A stretch of 64,000 nt of DNA from Actinomycetes bacterium (GTDB lineage: Bacteria > Actinomycetota > Coriobacteriia > Anaerosomatales > Anaerosomataceae), in assembly GCA_022839745.1 (NCBI GenBank), contig JALHJB010000002.1, forward strand, positions 62,001 through 126,000, given 5' to 3'. The first letter of the stretch is position 1. Each line of letters opens with the position of its first letter. The position numbers were made by a program, and so were the translations under genes. The notes below the pieces were generated by a model. The model ran no database searches and was not told the DNA's origin. It saw nothing but the letters and a program-made list of their open reading frames with translations. Below are positions 16,469-28,748 of the stretch, piece by piece.

Positions 16469-17832
16469 AGCGCGGTAGCCTCACGTTCCAGCTCGCGTTC
16501 GCGTTCGCCTTCGTTGCGATCGCCACCGCGGTCATCTCGGCAGTGGTGATCACCGTGACGTGGCAGCGTCAGTTCGAGGTCTACATCGAGCGAGGCGTGC
16601 AGGAGCGCGCGGATGAGGCCGCCGACTACTTCGGCACACAGTACGAGCGCGCCGGCGACTGGGCCACAGCGGCCTCGCTCGGGTTGCTCACGGTGGGCGT
16701 GTCGCCTGATCTTCGCATAGAGGTCCTCGACGCCGAGGGCGACCTCGTTGCACACACGGTGGCGCCCGGCGGGGTCACCGAGGACGAGACGGTGCACGAG
16801 TGGGGCGAGGTGACGGCCGAGGCCGACATCGTGGCGGCCGAGGAGGTCGTGGGGACCGTGATCGTCACTCAGCGCACGCGCGGCGGCATCTTCACCGAAC
16901 GCGACGCCTGGTTCCGCGAGGTCTCGCTCATGGGCCTCGGCGTGGCCGCCGCGATCGCTGTGGTGTTGGCCTCGCTTGCGGGCGTGGTGTACTCGCGCGG
17001 CATCGTGCGGCCGATCGAGGCGGTGACACGTGCCGCGGAGCGCATCCGTCGCGGTGACCGCTCGGCACGCACCGGTATGACCGGAGGCGACCCGGTGGCC
17101 GACCTCGGCATGACCTTCGACCAGATGGCCGATGCGGTCGAGGCCGAGCGACGCTTCGAGCAGCAGCTCACGGCCGACGTGGCGCATGAGCTCCGCACGC
17201 CGCTGCAGGCGATCCAGGCGACCGTGGAGGCTATGCAGGATGGCGTGCTGCCCACCGACGAAGAGCGCCTCACTCTGATCCACGACGAGACCATGCGGCT
17301 CGGGCGCCTTACGCAGTCGATCATGGAGCTCTCGCGGCTCGAGACAGGTTCCGCAGCGTTCACGTTCGCGGTGCTGGACGCCGCGGGGCCCGTGGGCAAC
17401 GCCATCGAGAGTTCGCGTGCGCTCATGGAGTCGACCGGGCACGTGTTGGAGGACTCGCTCGAGAGCGGTCTTGCCGTGCGCGCCGACGCCGACCGTCTCA
17501 CCCAGGCCGTGGGCAACCTGCTCTCCAACGCGGCGCGCTACACGCCGGAGGGCGGCACCGTTCGTGTGCGGCTGCTACGCGACGGCACCGATGCCGTGAT
17601 CGAGGTCGCCGATTCGGGCATGGGTGTCGCCGAGGAGGACCGCGAGCGCGTGTTCACGCGGTTCTGGCGGGCCGACCCCGCACGCAACCGTGCGAGCGGT
17701 GGTCTGGGCATCGGACTTGCGGTGGTGCGTGAGATCGTGGAGCGGCACGGCGGGCGCGTGGGCGTGCACGAGAGCGACCTCGGCGGCGCGGCGTTCGTGG
17801 TGCGGCTGCCGCTCGCGGGGGAGAAGCGGTAG
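16465..17832 (+). CDS. Sensor histidine kinase (HAMP, HisKA, HATPase)
   Basis: The partner kinase of the upstream regulator (455 residues). TM1 is at about 8-30, followed by an extracytoplasmic sensor of about 120 residues and TM2 at about 152-178. A HAMP region (RPIEAVTRAAERIRRGD) precedes the dimerisation domain with phosphoacceptor H241 (VAHELRTPLQAI). The ATPase domain has the N box NLLSNAARYTP and the G boxes GMGV and GGLGIGLAV. All catalytic motifs are intact. The sensor region has no recognised ligand domain, so the signal is unknown. Confidence 0.94.
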   Translation: MKRGSLTFQLAFAFAFVAIATAVISAVVITVTWQRQFEVYIERGVQERADEAADYFGTQYERAGDWATAASLGLLTVGVSPDLRIEVLDAEGDLVAHTVAPGGVTEDETVHEWGEVTAEADIVAAEEVVGTVIVTQRTRGGIFTERDAWFREVSLMGLGVAAAIAVVLASLAGVVYSRGIVRPIEAVTRAAERIRRGDRSARTGMTGGDPVADLGMTFDQMADAVEAERRFEQQLTADVAHELRTPLQAIQATVEAMQDGVLPTDEERLTLIHDETMRLGRLTQSIMELSRLETGSAAFTFAVLDAAGPVGNAIESSRALMESTGHVLEDSLESGLAVRADADRLTQAVGNLLSNAARYTPEGGTVRVRLLRDGTDAVIEVADSGMGVAEEDRERVFTRFWRADPARNRASGGLGIGLAVVREIVERHGGRVGVHESDLGGAAFVVRLPLAGEKR

Positions 17833-17898
17833 AGGCGGCAGGTGGAGTGCGCGCGTACGTCGGCCGGTCGCCGCTTGTCGCTCAGCGGAAGGTCGCCC

Positions 17899-17925
17899 TT
17901 GTCCCCTCACCGGTGTCCTGATACT
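17899..17925 (+). promoter_or_regulatory. Probable promoter of the pyrimidine operon
   Basis: TTGTCC (17899-17904) and GATACT (17920-17925) have a 15-bp spacer, slightly short. A start near 17932 would place the PyrR-binding RNA at the very 5' end of the transcript, which fits leader-based control. Confidence 0.5.
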
Positions 17926-17935
17926 CTCGGCAGGA

Positions 17936-18075
17936 CCTTTAATACCGGTCCCGTGAGGCCGGCAAGGAAGCCAACCGCATAGCCCGCAGTGCCCGCACTT
18001 CTGAGGGGCGCGCGAAGCCGAAGCAGCCGCCTTCTTGCCAGCCGCGAGGAGGTGTTTTCGTACCCCTCGGGCGGA
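17936..18075 (+). promoter_or_regulatory. PyrR-binding RNA leader of the pyr operon
   Basis: The segment at 17937-17973 (key parts CTTTAATA, GGTCCCGTGAGGC and GGCAAGGA) matches the PyrR anti-antiterminator loop consensus GTCC-GAGAGGC-AAGG. PyrR bound to UMP would stabilise this structure and lower expression. Downstream, CGAGGAGGT can pair with ACCCCTCG around a TTTTCG-containing loop (about 18044-18070). Whether control is by termination or by hiding the ribosome site is not clear from sequence. Confidence 0.88.
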
Positions 18076-18105
18076 ATCGGTCGCGACCGACAGGGAGGTG
18101 TGGCA

Positions 18106-18660
18106 GTGGGCTATCGCGTGAAAGCCGAGGTGATGGATGCCGAGGCGATTGACCGGGCGCTCACCCGGATCGCGCACGAGATCCTCGAAGCCAACAAGGG
18201 CGCGGGCACGATAGCGCTCGCCGGGATCATGACGCGCGGCGTGGATATGGCGACACGGCTCGCCGAGCGCATCGAGCGCATCGAGGGCACCACGGTGCCG
18301 GTGGGAAGCCTCGACATCTCCTTCTACCGCGACGACGTGGCCATGCGGCTGAGCCCCGAGGTGCACACCACCGACATCCCCTACGAGGTGGAAGGCCGCA
18401 CGATCGTGCTCGTGGACGACGTGCTCTACACCGGTCGCACCATCCGCGCGGCGATGGACGCGATCATGGACTTCGGGCGGCCCTCGGCCATCCAGCTCGC
18501 CGTGCTCGTTGACCGCGGCCACCGCGAACTGCCGATCCGTGCTGACTTCGTGGGCAAGAACGTGCCCACCGCGCGTCGTGAGCGTGTGAAGGTACTGCTC
18601 GCCGAGCACGACGGACGTGACGCCGTGATCATCCTCGAAGACGACGGACAGGGGGTGTAG
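18106..18660 (+). CDS. pyrR: Bifunctional pyr operon regulator / uracil phosphoribosyltransferase PyrR
   Basis: An RNA-binding repressor of pyrimidine genes with weak uracil phosphoribosyltransferase activity (184 residues). The PRPP-binding motif is IVLVDDVLYTGRTIRAAMDA. Other family segments are LAGIMTRGVDMA and SLDISFYRDD. GTG 18106 is preceded by AGGGAGG at a 7-base spacing, and an earlier in-frame start would lie in the leader. Its target RNA lies just upstream, so the operon is self-regulated. Confidence 0.96.
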   Translation: MGYRVKAEVMDAEAIDRALTRIAHEILEANKGAGTIALAGIMTRGVDMATRLAERIERIEGTTVPVGSLDISFYRDDVAMRLSPEVHTTDIPYEVEGRTIVLVDDVLYTGRTIRAAMDAIMDFGRPSAIQLAVLVDRGHRELPIRADFVGKNVPTARRERVKVLLAEHDGRDAVIILEDDGQGV

Positions 18661-18663
18661 CGG

Positions 18664-19602
18664 ATGCCACTCTCCAGCAAGCACATCATGACGATGGACG
18701 ATCTCAACGCTGAGGACATCGCGCTCATCCTCGATACCGCCGAGTCGTTTTCCGAGGTCAACCAGCGTCGCATCAAGAAGCTCCCCACGCTCCGCGGCCG
18801 CACGATCGTGAACCTCTTCTTCGAGCCCTCCACGCGCACGCGCATGTCGTTTGAGATCGCCTCGAAGCGCCTCTCGGCAGACGGCGTGAACTTCACCGCG
18901 TCGTCCTCGGCCACGGTGAAGGGCGAGACGCTCCGCGACACCGCCAAGACGCTCGCCGCGATGGCGTGCGACATGGTGATCGTGCGGCACAAGTACGCCG
19001 GGGCGCCGCAGATGCTTGCCGAGGTGATGGACTGCCCGATCGTCAACGGCGGCGACGGCGTGCATCAGCACCCGACGCAGGCGCTGCTGGACCTCTACAC
19101 CATGCGTCAGTCGTTCGGGAAGCTCGAGGGGCTGCGCGTGGGCATCGTGGGCGACATCTGCCACTCACGCGTGGCCGGCTCGCTCGTGCCCGCGCTCAAC
19201 AAGGTGGGCGCCACGCCGATCATCATCGGTCCCCCCACGCTTATGCCCGCACGGTCCGACATCCTCGGTGCTGAAGTGGCGTACGACCTGGACGAAGTGC
19301 TGCCCACGCTCGACGTGACGTATCTGCTGCGCGTGCAGTTCGAGCGCGCTGCGCGGATGCCGTTCCCGAGTAACCGTGAGTACGCGATGCTCTACGGCAT
19401 GAACCCGGCGCGACTGGCCGCCATGCCCTCGCACGGCATCGTGATGCACCCCGGGCCGATGAACCGCGGCGTGGAGATCTCGGCCGACGTGGCCGACTCC
19501 CCGCGCAGCATGATCCTCGACCAGGTGGAGTCCGGTGTGGCTGTGCGCATGGCCATCATGTATCTGATGCTGGGAGGTGCGGACAGTGGCGCTGCTGCTT
19601 AA
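18664..19602 (+). CDS. pyrB: Aspartate carbamoyltransferase, catalytic subunit
   Basis: Forms carbamoyl-aspartate from carbamoyl phosphate and aspartate (312 residues). The carbamoyl-phosphate site FFEPSTRTRMSFE is at about 52-64, followed by KGETLRDTAKT. The aspartate-binding half carries the HPGPMNRG segment. No pyrI regulatory subunit gene is nearby, as expected for PyrR-regulated Gram-positive operons. pyrC overlaps its end by 17 bp. Confidence 0.96.
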   Translation: MPLSSKHIMTMDDLNAEDIALILDTAESFSEVNQRRIKKLPTLRGRTIVNLFFEPSTRTRMSFEIASKRLSADGVNFTASSSATVKGETLRDTAKTLAAMACDMVIVRHKYAGAPQMLAEVMDCPIVNGGDGVHQHPTQALLDLYTMRQSFGKLEGLRVGIVGDICHSRVAGSLVPALNKVGATPIIIGPPTLMPARSDILGAEVAYDLDEVLPTLDVTYLLRVQFERAARMPFPSNREYAMLYGMNPARLAAMPSHGIVMHPGPMNRGVEISADVADSPRSMILDQVESGVAVRMAIMYLMLGGADSGAAA

Positions 19603-20875
19603 GGGTGGACGTGTGGTCGACGCTGCGGCTGAGCTGGACGCGGTGCTGGACGTGCTCGTGGAAGACGGTGTCATCACCGGCGTGGGCGAGGAGCTCGAGG
19701 CTCCCGGCGCCGAGGTGATCGACTGCGCCGAGAAGGTGATCCTGCCCGGACTGGCCGACATCCACGTGCATCTGCGGGAGCCGGGTCAGGAGTACAAGGA
19801 GACGGTTGCAAGCGGCACGCGTGCGGCCGCGCACGGCGGGTTCACCGCGATAGCGTGCATGCCTAACACGAAGCCGGTCTGCGACAGCGGCTCGAAGGTG
19901 CGCTTCATCGTGGAGCGCGCGGCCGCCGAGGGCGCCGTGCGCGTGTACCCGATAGGCGCGATCACGGCCGGGCAGGCCGGCGAACAGCTCGCCGAGATCG
20001 GGGACATGGTCGCCGAGGGCGCCGTGGCGTTCTCTGACGACGGCCATGGCGTGCAGAGCGCTGGCATGACCCGCGTGGCGATGGACTACATCAAGCGCTT
20101 CGGCGCGCCTTTGATCGCACACTGTGAGGACGAGTCTCTTGCTGGTGACGGCGTGGTGAACGAGGGCGTGGTCAGCACGCGAATGGGGCTTCCGGGCATC
20201 CCTGCGGCCGCCGAGGAGACGATGGTGGCGCGCGACATCGCGCTCGCCGAGCTCACGGGCTGCCGGCTGCATCTCGCACACCTCTCGACGGCGCGATCGC
20301 TCGAGCTCGTGCGGGAGGCCAAGGCGCGCGGACTCGCGGTGACCTGCGAGGTGACGCCGCACCACCTGTTCCTCGATGAGGACGACCTGGCCAGCTACGA
20401 CACCAAGCTCAAGATGAATCCGCCGCTGCGCACCGCGGCCGACCGTGAGGCGCTCGTGGCGGGCCTGCTCGATGGCACGGTGGATTGCATCGCCACCGAT
20501 CACGCGCCACACGCCGTGCACGAGAAGGAGCTCGAGTTCGAGCTCGCGCCAAACGGCACGACCGGTCTTGAGACCGCACTCTCGCTCGTGAACACGCACC
20601 TGGTCGCCACCGGTATGCTTGAGTGGTCTGCAGTCACGCGCGTGATGTGCCACAACCCGCGCTCGGCGGCGAATCTGCCCGAGATGCGGCTGGAGGCCGG
20701 CTTTCCGGCCGACATCACGATCGTCGACCCTGAGGCTCGGGTAGAGGTCTCGGCCGAATGGTTCGTCTCCAAATCGCGCAACTCGGCGTTCCTCGGCCAG
20801 AGTCTGCTCGGCCGTGCGAGCGATGTGCTCGTGGGCGGGGTTTGGGTCGTGCGCAAGGGGAAGGTGGTCGGGTAG
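19586..20875 (+). CDS. pyrC: Dihydroorotase
   Basis: A zinc amidohydrolase closing carbamoyl-aspartate to dihydroorotate (429 residues, class I PyrC). Metal ligands are visible in DIHVHLREPG (H60, H62), IAHCEDES, HLAHLST and CIATDHAPH. The start is GTG 19586 rather than GTG 19577, because GGGAGG (19572-19577) then has an 8-base spacing. The stop shares one base with the carA start. Confidence 0.95.
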   Translation: MALLLKGGRVVDAAAELDAVLDVLVEDGVITGVGEELEAPGAEVIDCAEKVILPGLADIHVHLREPGQEYKETVASGTRAAAHGGFTAIACMPNTKPVCDSGSKVRFIVERAAAEGAVRVYPIGAITAGQAGEQLAEIGDMVAEGAVAFSDDGHGVQSAGMTRVAMDYIKRFGAPLIAHCEDESLAGDGVVNEGVVSTRMGLPGIPAAAEETMVARDIALAELTGCRLHLAHLSTARSLELVREAKARGLAVTCEVTPHHLFLDEDDLASYDTKLKMNPPLRTAADREALVAGLLDGTVDCIATDHAPHAVHEKELEFELAPNGTTGLETALSLVNTHLVATGMLEWSAVTRVMCHNPRSAANLPEMRLEAGFPADITIVDPEARVEVSAEWFVSKSRNSAFLGQSLLGRASDVLVGGVWVVRKGKVVG

Positions 20876-22158
20876 TGACGGACACTCCCGGAGGCGTACC
20901 GGAGCGGGCGTTGCTCGTCTTCGAGGACGGAACGGCCTTCGAGGGTCGCAGTTGCGGCGTGCGGGGCGAGCGTTGGGGCGAGATCGTCTTCAACACCTCG
21001 CTCGGCGGGTACCAGGAGGTCATGACCGATCCCTCGTACGCGGGTCAGATCGTGACATTCACGGCGCCGCACATCGGCAACTACGGCACCAACGCTGCCG
21101 ACATGGAGTCGCGCGGGGTATTCGCCGCCGGCTTTGTGATGCGCGAGATGTCCGAGACGGTCTCGAACTGGCGGAGCGAGGAGTCGCTGCGCGCGTTCTT
21201 CGAGCGGCATCACGTGGTGGCGATCGACGGTGTGGACACCCGGCGGCTCACGCGACACGTGCGCGAACGCGGCGCGATGCGCGCGGTGCTCTCCACGCTC
21301 GATCTCGACCCCGCTTCGCTGGCGGCCAAGGCCGCCGCGGCACCGGGCCTCGTGGGACGCGACCTGGTCTCGGAGGTCGCGGTGAGCGCGCCGTACGTGT
21401 GGGGCGTGGACGGTCCGTGCGAGGGCGGCGTGCCGGTGGACACCGGCGTGCTGCCGATGCGGCCGCGCCATCGCGTGGTGGCGTTCGACTCGGGCATCAA
21501 GTTCAACATCTTGCGCAACCTCGCCGAGGCGGGCTGTGAGGTCATCGTTGTGCCGCCGACCACGAGCGTAGAAGAGGCGCTCGCGCACGAGCCGGACGGC
21601 GTCTTCTTCGCGAACGGTCCGGGCGATCCGGCGGCGGTGCCGTACCTGTATGAGACGCTGCGTGGCCTTCTCGGCGTCCGACCTGTCTTTGGCATCTGCC
21701 TGGGGCACCAGATGCTCTCGCTTGCGCTCGGATGTTCCACATACAAGCTCAAGTACGGGCACCGGGGTGGCAACCAGCCGGTCATGAACCTGCTCACGGG
21801 GAAGGTCGAGGTCACCAGCCAGAATCACGGGTTCTGCGTGGACTACGCGTCCATCGGTCCACTCGTGCCGGAAGCGAGCGGCGGGCACGGGTTCGATCCC
21901 GGCGATTGTGCGGCATGGGTTCGTGCTGGTGCGGCTCCAGTGGTACGCTCGGAGCTGTTCGGCCTCGTGCAGCTCACGCACGTGAATCTCAACGACATGA
22001 CGGTCGAGGGTCTCCGCACCCTCGAGTTGTCGGCGTTCTCGGTGCAGTACCACCCCGAGGCGGCGCCTGGCCCGCATGACGCGCGCTACCTGTTCGAGGC
22101 GTTCGCACGGCTCATGGACGGTGATGACGACTTGTACGCGATCAAGGATGGAGAGTGA
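20875..22158 (+). CDS. carA: Carbamoyl-phosphate synthase small (glutaminase) subunit
   Basis: Supplies ammonia from glutamine to CarB (427 residues). The N-terminal CPSase_sm domain has NTSLGGYQEVMTDPSYAGQI. The class I amidotransferase domain has the nucleophile Cys in FGICLGHQM and the His/Glu of the triad in YHPEAAPGPHD. GTG 20875 overlaps the pyrC stop. An unusual feature is that carA is separated from carB by a universal stress protein gene. Confidence 0.96.
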   Translation: MTDTPGGVPERALLVFEDGTAFEGRSCGVRGERWGEIVFNTSLGGYQEVMTDPSYAGQIVTFTAPHIGNYGTNAADMESRGVFAAGFVMREMSETVSNWRSEESLRAFFERHHVVAIDGVDTRRLTRHVRERGAMRAVLSTLDLDPASLAAKAAAAPGLVGRDLVSEVAVSAPYVWGVDGPCEGGVPVDTGVLPMRPRHRVVAFDSGIKFNILRNLAEAGCEVIVVPPTTSVEEALAHEPDGVFFANGPGDPAAVPYLYETLRGLLGVRPVFGICLGHQMLSLALGCSTYKLKYGHRGGNQPVMNLLTGKVEVTSQNHGFCVDYASIGPLVPEASGGHGFDPGDCAAWVRAGAAPVVRSELFGLVQLTHVNLNDMTVEGLRTLELSAFSVQYHPEAAPGPHDARYLFEAFARLMDGDDDLYAIKDGE

Positions 22159-23006
22159 CAGCGGTGCGCACGGTGCTACTTCCGGTCGACTTCAGTGACG
22201 ACAATCAGTTGATCCTCAGCTTCGCGCGGGGCCTTCCGGCGCTCGGGGTGCGCCATGTCATCCTCGGTCATGTGGTCGAGGTCTCAGGACTTGAGGGTCC
22301 GCTGATCGCCCGCAAGGTGGACGAGGCGTGTGAGCGGCTCCGTGCCGACGCCGCCGTGCTGGAAGGCGCCGGTCTCTCCGTGGAGGTCCAGGTGGTCACG
22401 GGCGACACGGTGGAGGAGATCGGCGCGCTTGCCATCGAGACGCACGTTGACGCGGCCGTATACGGCTCGCACGCCAAGTCCGTTGCCGGGCAGCTGTTCG
22501 AGGGGTCGGTCTCCGACCGCCTGATGCGCGAGGCCACCATCCCGCACCTGGTGGTGCGCTTCGATCTCCTGCGCACGCAGGAGGACCCTGCCACGCTGCT
22601 CCGTCACTTCGGCGAGAAGATCATCGTTCCCACCGACTTTTCGCTCTCCGCCGCGCACGCGTTCTCGCAGGCCATCGAGCTGCCAGCGGGTGCGGTGAAG
22701 CACCTCACGTTGCTGCACGCCATCGATCCCGCGCTTACTGGCGACAAGCTGCGCAAGGCCGAGGAGGGCGCGGAGTTCCATCTCAAGAACCTGCAGGCCA
22801 TGTGCGCGCAGAAGAAGATCCCGTCGAGCGTGTCGATCCGGCTCGCCGCGCCGGTGCATGCCATCCTCGATGAGATCGGCGTGCGCCGCGCGACCGGCGT
22901 GATCGTGGGGACCCGCGGCCGCAACGCGGTGCAGGAGATGCTGATGGGCAGCGTGTCGATGACGCTCATGCGTCAGGCGAGCTGCCCCGTACTGATCGTG
23001 CCGTAA
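22155..23006 (+). CDS. Tandem universal stress protein (two UspA domains)
   Basis: A 283-residue protein with two UspA domains (about 1-135 and 150-283). The C-terminal domain ends with the nucleotide-binding pattern G-x2-G-x9-G-S (GTRGRNAVQEMLMGS) and CPVLIVP. The N-terminal domain has a related but altered GSHAKSVAGQLFEGS. It is coupled to carA by a 4-bp overlap and followed by carB after 18 bp, so it is a genuine part of the pyr operon. The role is unknown; an ATP/UTP-sensing or regulatory link to pyrimidine synthesis is speculative. Confidence 0.9.
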   Translation: MTAVRTVLLPVDFSDDNQLILSFARGLPALGVRHVILGHVVEVSGLEGPLIARKVDEACERLRADAAVLEGAGLSVEVQVVTGDTVEEIGALAIETHVDAAVYGSHAKSVAGQLFEGSVSDRLMREATIPHLVVRFDLLRTQEDPATLLRHFGEKIIVPTDFSLSAAHAFSQAIELPAGAVKHLTLLHAIDPALTGDKLRKAEEGAEFHLKNLQAMCAQKKIPSSVSIRLAAPVHAILDEIGVRRATGVIVGTRGRNAVQEMLMGSVSMTLMRQASCPVLIVP

Positions 23007-23024
23007 GCCGGAGCGGGGAGGCGC

Positions 23025-26236
<3,212 letters not shown>

Positions 26237-26240
<4 letters not shown>

Positions 26241-27055
26241 TGTGTACCGAGGTTCCCACACCGGCCATAGAGCCGGTGGTGGTGGTCAGCAACGAGCGTG
26301 TCGCCGAGGGTGTGAGCAGGATCGTGCTCGACGCCCCGCGCACCGCGGGCGCCGTGGAGCCCGGGCAGTTCGTGCACCTGCGGATCTCGCGCCATGCCGA
26401 CTTCATACTGCGGCGGCCGTTTTCCGTGCACCGTGCGCGCGACGGCCGCATCGAGATCCTCTATCAGGTGGTGGGTCTTGGCACCAGAGCGCTTGAAGAC
26501 GCGGTCCGCGACGACGTGATGGACGTGATCGGGCCCCTCGGCCACGGGTGGCGGGTGCCAGACGGCACGAAGCGTGCGCTGGTGGTGGCGGGCGGACTGG
26601 GCGCGGCGCCGATGGGCATGCTCGTCGAGCGGCTCGCCGAACGCGGCATCGAGGTCACGCTCGCGCAGGGCGCGCCCTCGGCCGGCAGGCTGCTGGCCCG
26701 CGAGCTCTTCGACAACCTGTGCAGCCGTGCGATCGTGGCTACCGACGACGGTTCCGCGGGTCTGTGCGGATTTGTGACCGTGCTCAGCGCTGAGCAGCTC
26801 GGCCGCGACCGTCCCGATGTGGTGTACGTGTGCGGGCCCGAGCCGATGCAGCGTATCGTGGCCGATCAGTGCGCCGGTGCGGGAGTCCCGTGTCAGGTCT
26901 CGCTCGAGCGGCTGATGGGCTGCGGCATCGGCGCGTGCCTTTCATGCGTGGTCACCACCCGCAACGGTCTCAAGCGGGCGTGCGTGGATGGCCCGGTCTT
27001 CGACGCGGCCGACGTCGTGTGGGATGCCGACGGCGGTCAGGAGGGAGGCCGATGA
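26237..27055 (+). CDS. pyrK: Dihydroorotate dehydrogenase electron transfer subunit PyrK
   Basis: A flavin and [2Fe-2S] protein that passes electrons from PyrD to NAD+ (272 residues). The FAD-binding barrel has FILRRPFSVHR. The NAD-binding region begins VVAGGLGAAPMGMLVERL. The 2Fe-2S cluster ligands are in MGCGIGACLSC and the distal KRAC (about 227-250). The presence of PyrK means PyrD is class 1B and NAD-linked, in keeping with anaerobic growth. The gene is coupled to carB and pyrD by 4-bp overlaps. Confidence 0.95.
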
Positions 27056-27975
27056 GCACCGTGGACATGAGGGTGCGCGTCGGCGCGCTCGAACTCAGGA
27101 ACCCCGTGATGACCGCCTCGGGCACGTTCGGCTCGGGCCGCGAGTACGCCGACTTCGTCGACCTCTCGCGCCTGGGGGCCGTGGTCACCAAGGGCGTCTC
27201 GTTCGAACCCTGGGCAGGGAACCCCAGCCCCCGTATCGTGGAGACGCCATCGGGGATGCTGAACTCCATCGGCCTGCAGAACCCCGGCGTGGAGGCGTTC
27301 TGTGCTGGCGATCTGCCGTGGCTCGCGCAGCGGGACGTGCCGGTGATCGTGAACGTGGTGGGACACCGTGCCGACGAGTACGCCGCCGTGGCCGAACGGC
27401 TCGACAGCGAGCAGGCGGTGCACGCGCTCGAGGTGAACATCTCGTGTCCCAATGTGGACGCCGGTGGTATGGCATTCGGCACCACCTGTCCGGCCGCGGC
27501 CGACGTGGTGCGCTCTGTGCGCGCGGTGACGAGCAAGACTCTCATCGTGAAGTTGAGCCCCAACGTCACCGACGTCACCGAGATCGCACGTGCGGTGGAG
27601 GCCGAGGGTGCTGATGCCGTGAGCCTCATCAACACGCTGCTTGGTATGGTGATAGACACGCGTACCTTCAAGCCGGTGCTGCCGAGGGGTGTGGGCGGGC
27701 TCTCGGGCCCCGCCGTGCGCCCGGTGGCCGTGCGGATGGTGTGGCAGGTGGCCCAGGCGGTGAGCATCCCGGTGATCGGCATGGGCGGGATCACCTGCGC
27801 GAACGACGCCGCCGAGTTCATGCTCGCCGGAGCGAGCGCGGTGGCGGTGGGAACGGCGAACTTCATCGACCCGACCACGACGGTCGGCGTAGCGGAGGGC
27901 CTCGAGCGGTTCTGCGCCGCGCGCGGCATCGGGCGGGTCACGGACCTTGTGGGGGCGGCATGGAAGAAGCAGTAG
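27052..27975 (+). CDS. pyrD: Dihydroorotate dehydrogenase, class 1B catalytic subunit
   Basis: Oxidises dihydroorotate to orotate with FMN (307 residues). Family segments are NPVMTASGTFGSG, TKGVSFEPWAGNPSPR, the catalytic Cys region NISCPNVDAGG and VVGTAN-like AVAVGTANF. Start ATG 27052 has GGGAGG 5 bases upstream and overlaps pyrK by 4 bp. The adjacent pyrK defines the 1B heterotetramer. Confidence 0.96.
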   Translation: MSTVDMRVRVGALELRNPVMTASGTFGSGREYADFVDLSRLGAVVTKGVSFEPWAGNPSPRIVETPSGMLNSIGLQNPGVEAFCAGDLPWLAQRDVPVIVNVVGHRADEYAAVAERLDSEQAVHALEVNISCPNVDAGGMAFGTTCPAAADVVRSVRAVTSKTLIVKLSPNVTDVTEIARAVEAEGADAVSLINTLLGMVIDTRTFKPVLPRGVGGLSGPAVRPVAVRMVWQVAQAVSIPVIGMGGITCANDAAEFMLAGASAVAVGTANFIDPTTTVGVAEGLERFCAARGIGRVTDLVGAAWKKQ

Positions 27976-28748
27976 GCGGAGTGGAAGGCATCGTCGGGGC
28001 GGCACGTGGCCGCTCGGCGAACAAGAGCGACACCGACGGCGCGCGCGACCGCATCATCGTGGCGCTCGATCTGCCCGATGGGGCGCAGGCCCTTGAGATG
28101 GCGCGCTCGCTGGTGGGCACGGTGGGATGGGTCAAGGTGGGCATGACGCTCTTCTATGCCGAGGGGCCCCAGATCGTGCGCGAGCTCCGGGCGCTCGGCT
28201 TCAAGGTGTTCGTGGACCTGAAGCTCCACGACATCCCGCATCAGGTGGAGGGTGCGTGCCGCATGCTCACCAGGGCGGGCGCCGACATGTTAACCGTACA
28301 CGCCTCGGGCGGCAGGGCGATGCTCGAGGCCGCCATGCGGTCAACGGCCGCCGCCGCGCAGAAGTTCGGCACGAAGCCGCCGAGCGTCATCGCGGTCACC
28401 GTGCTCACGAGCCTGGATGATGCCGCGCTCGCCGAGATGGGCATCGAACGCGCGGCGGCGGAGCACGCGGTCACGCTGGCGGGTCTGGCGCGTGACGCCG
28501 GCTGCAACGGCATCGTCTGCTCGCCGAACGAGGCGGAAGCGATCCGTGCGCTGCTCGGCCCTGACGCGCTCGTGGTGACGCCGGGCGTGCGCCCAGGAGG
28601 CGAGGCCGTCGGCGATCAGGCCCGCACGGCCACCCCTGGCGAGGCCATCGCGGCCGGCGCGTCGCATCTCGTCATCGGCCGGCCGATCACCGGCGCATCC
28701 GATCCCGCGGCTGCCGCCCGCGCCATCCGGAAGGAGATCTCATCGTGA
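27960..28748 (+). CDS. pyrF: Orotidine 5'-phosphate decarboxylase
   Basis: Converts OMP to UMP (262 residues). The catalytic Lys/Asp array is in FVDLKLHDIPHQVEG, and the phosphate-binding end is VTPGVRPGG followed by HLVIGRPITGA. ATG 27960 overlaps pyrD by 16 bp; GTG 27981 is an alternative start giving 255 residues. The first 20 residues are not part of the conserved barrel. Confidence 0.94.
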   Translation: MEEAVGGVEGIVGAARGRSANKSDTDGARDRIIVALDLPDGAQALEMARSLVGTVGWVKVGMTLFYAEGPQIVRELRALGFKVFVDLKLHDIPHQVEGACRMLTRAGADMLTVHASGGRAMLEAAMRSTAAAAQKFGTKPPSVIAVTVLTSLDDAALAEMGIERAAAEHAVTLAGLARDAGCNGIVCSPNEAEAIRALLGPDALVVTPGVRPGGEAVGDQARTATPGEAIAAGASHLVIGRPITGASDPAAAARAIRKEISS

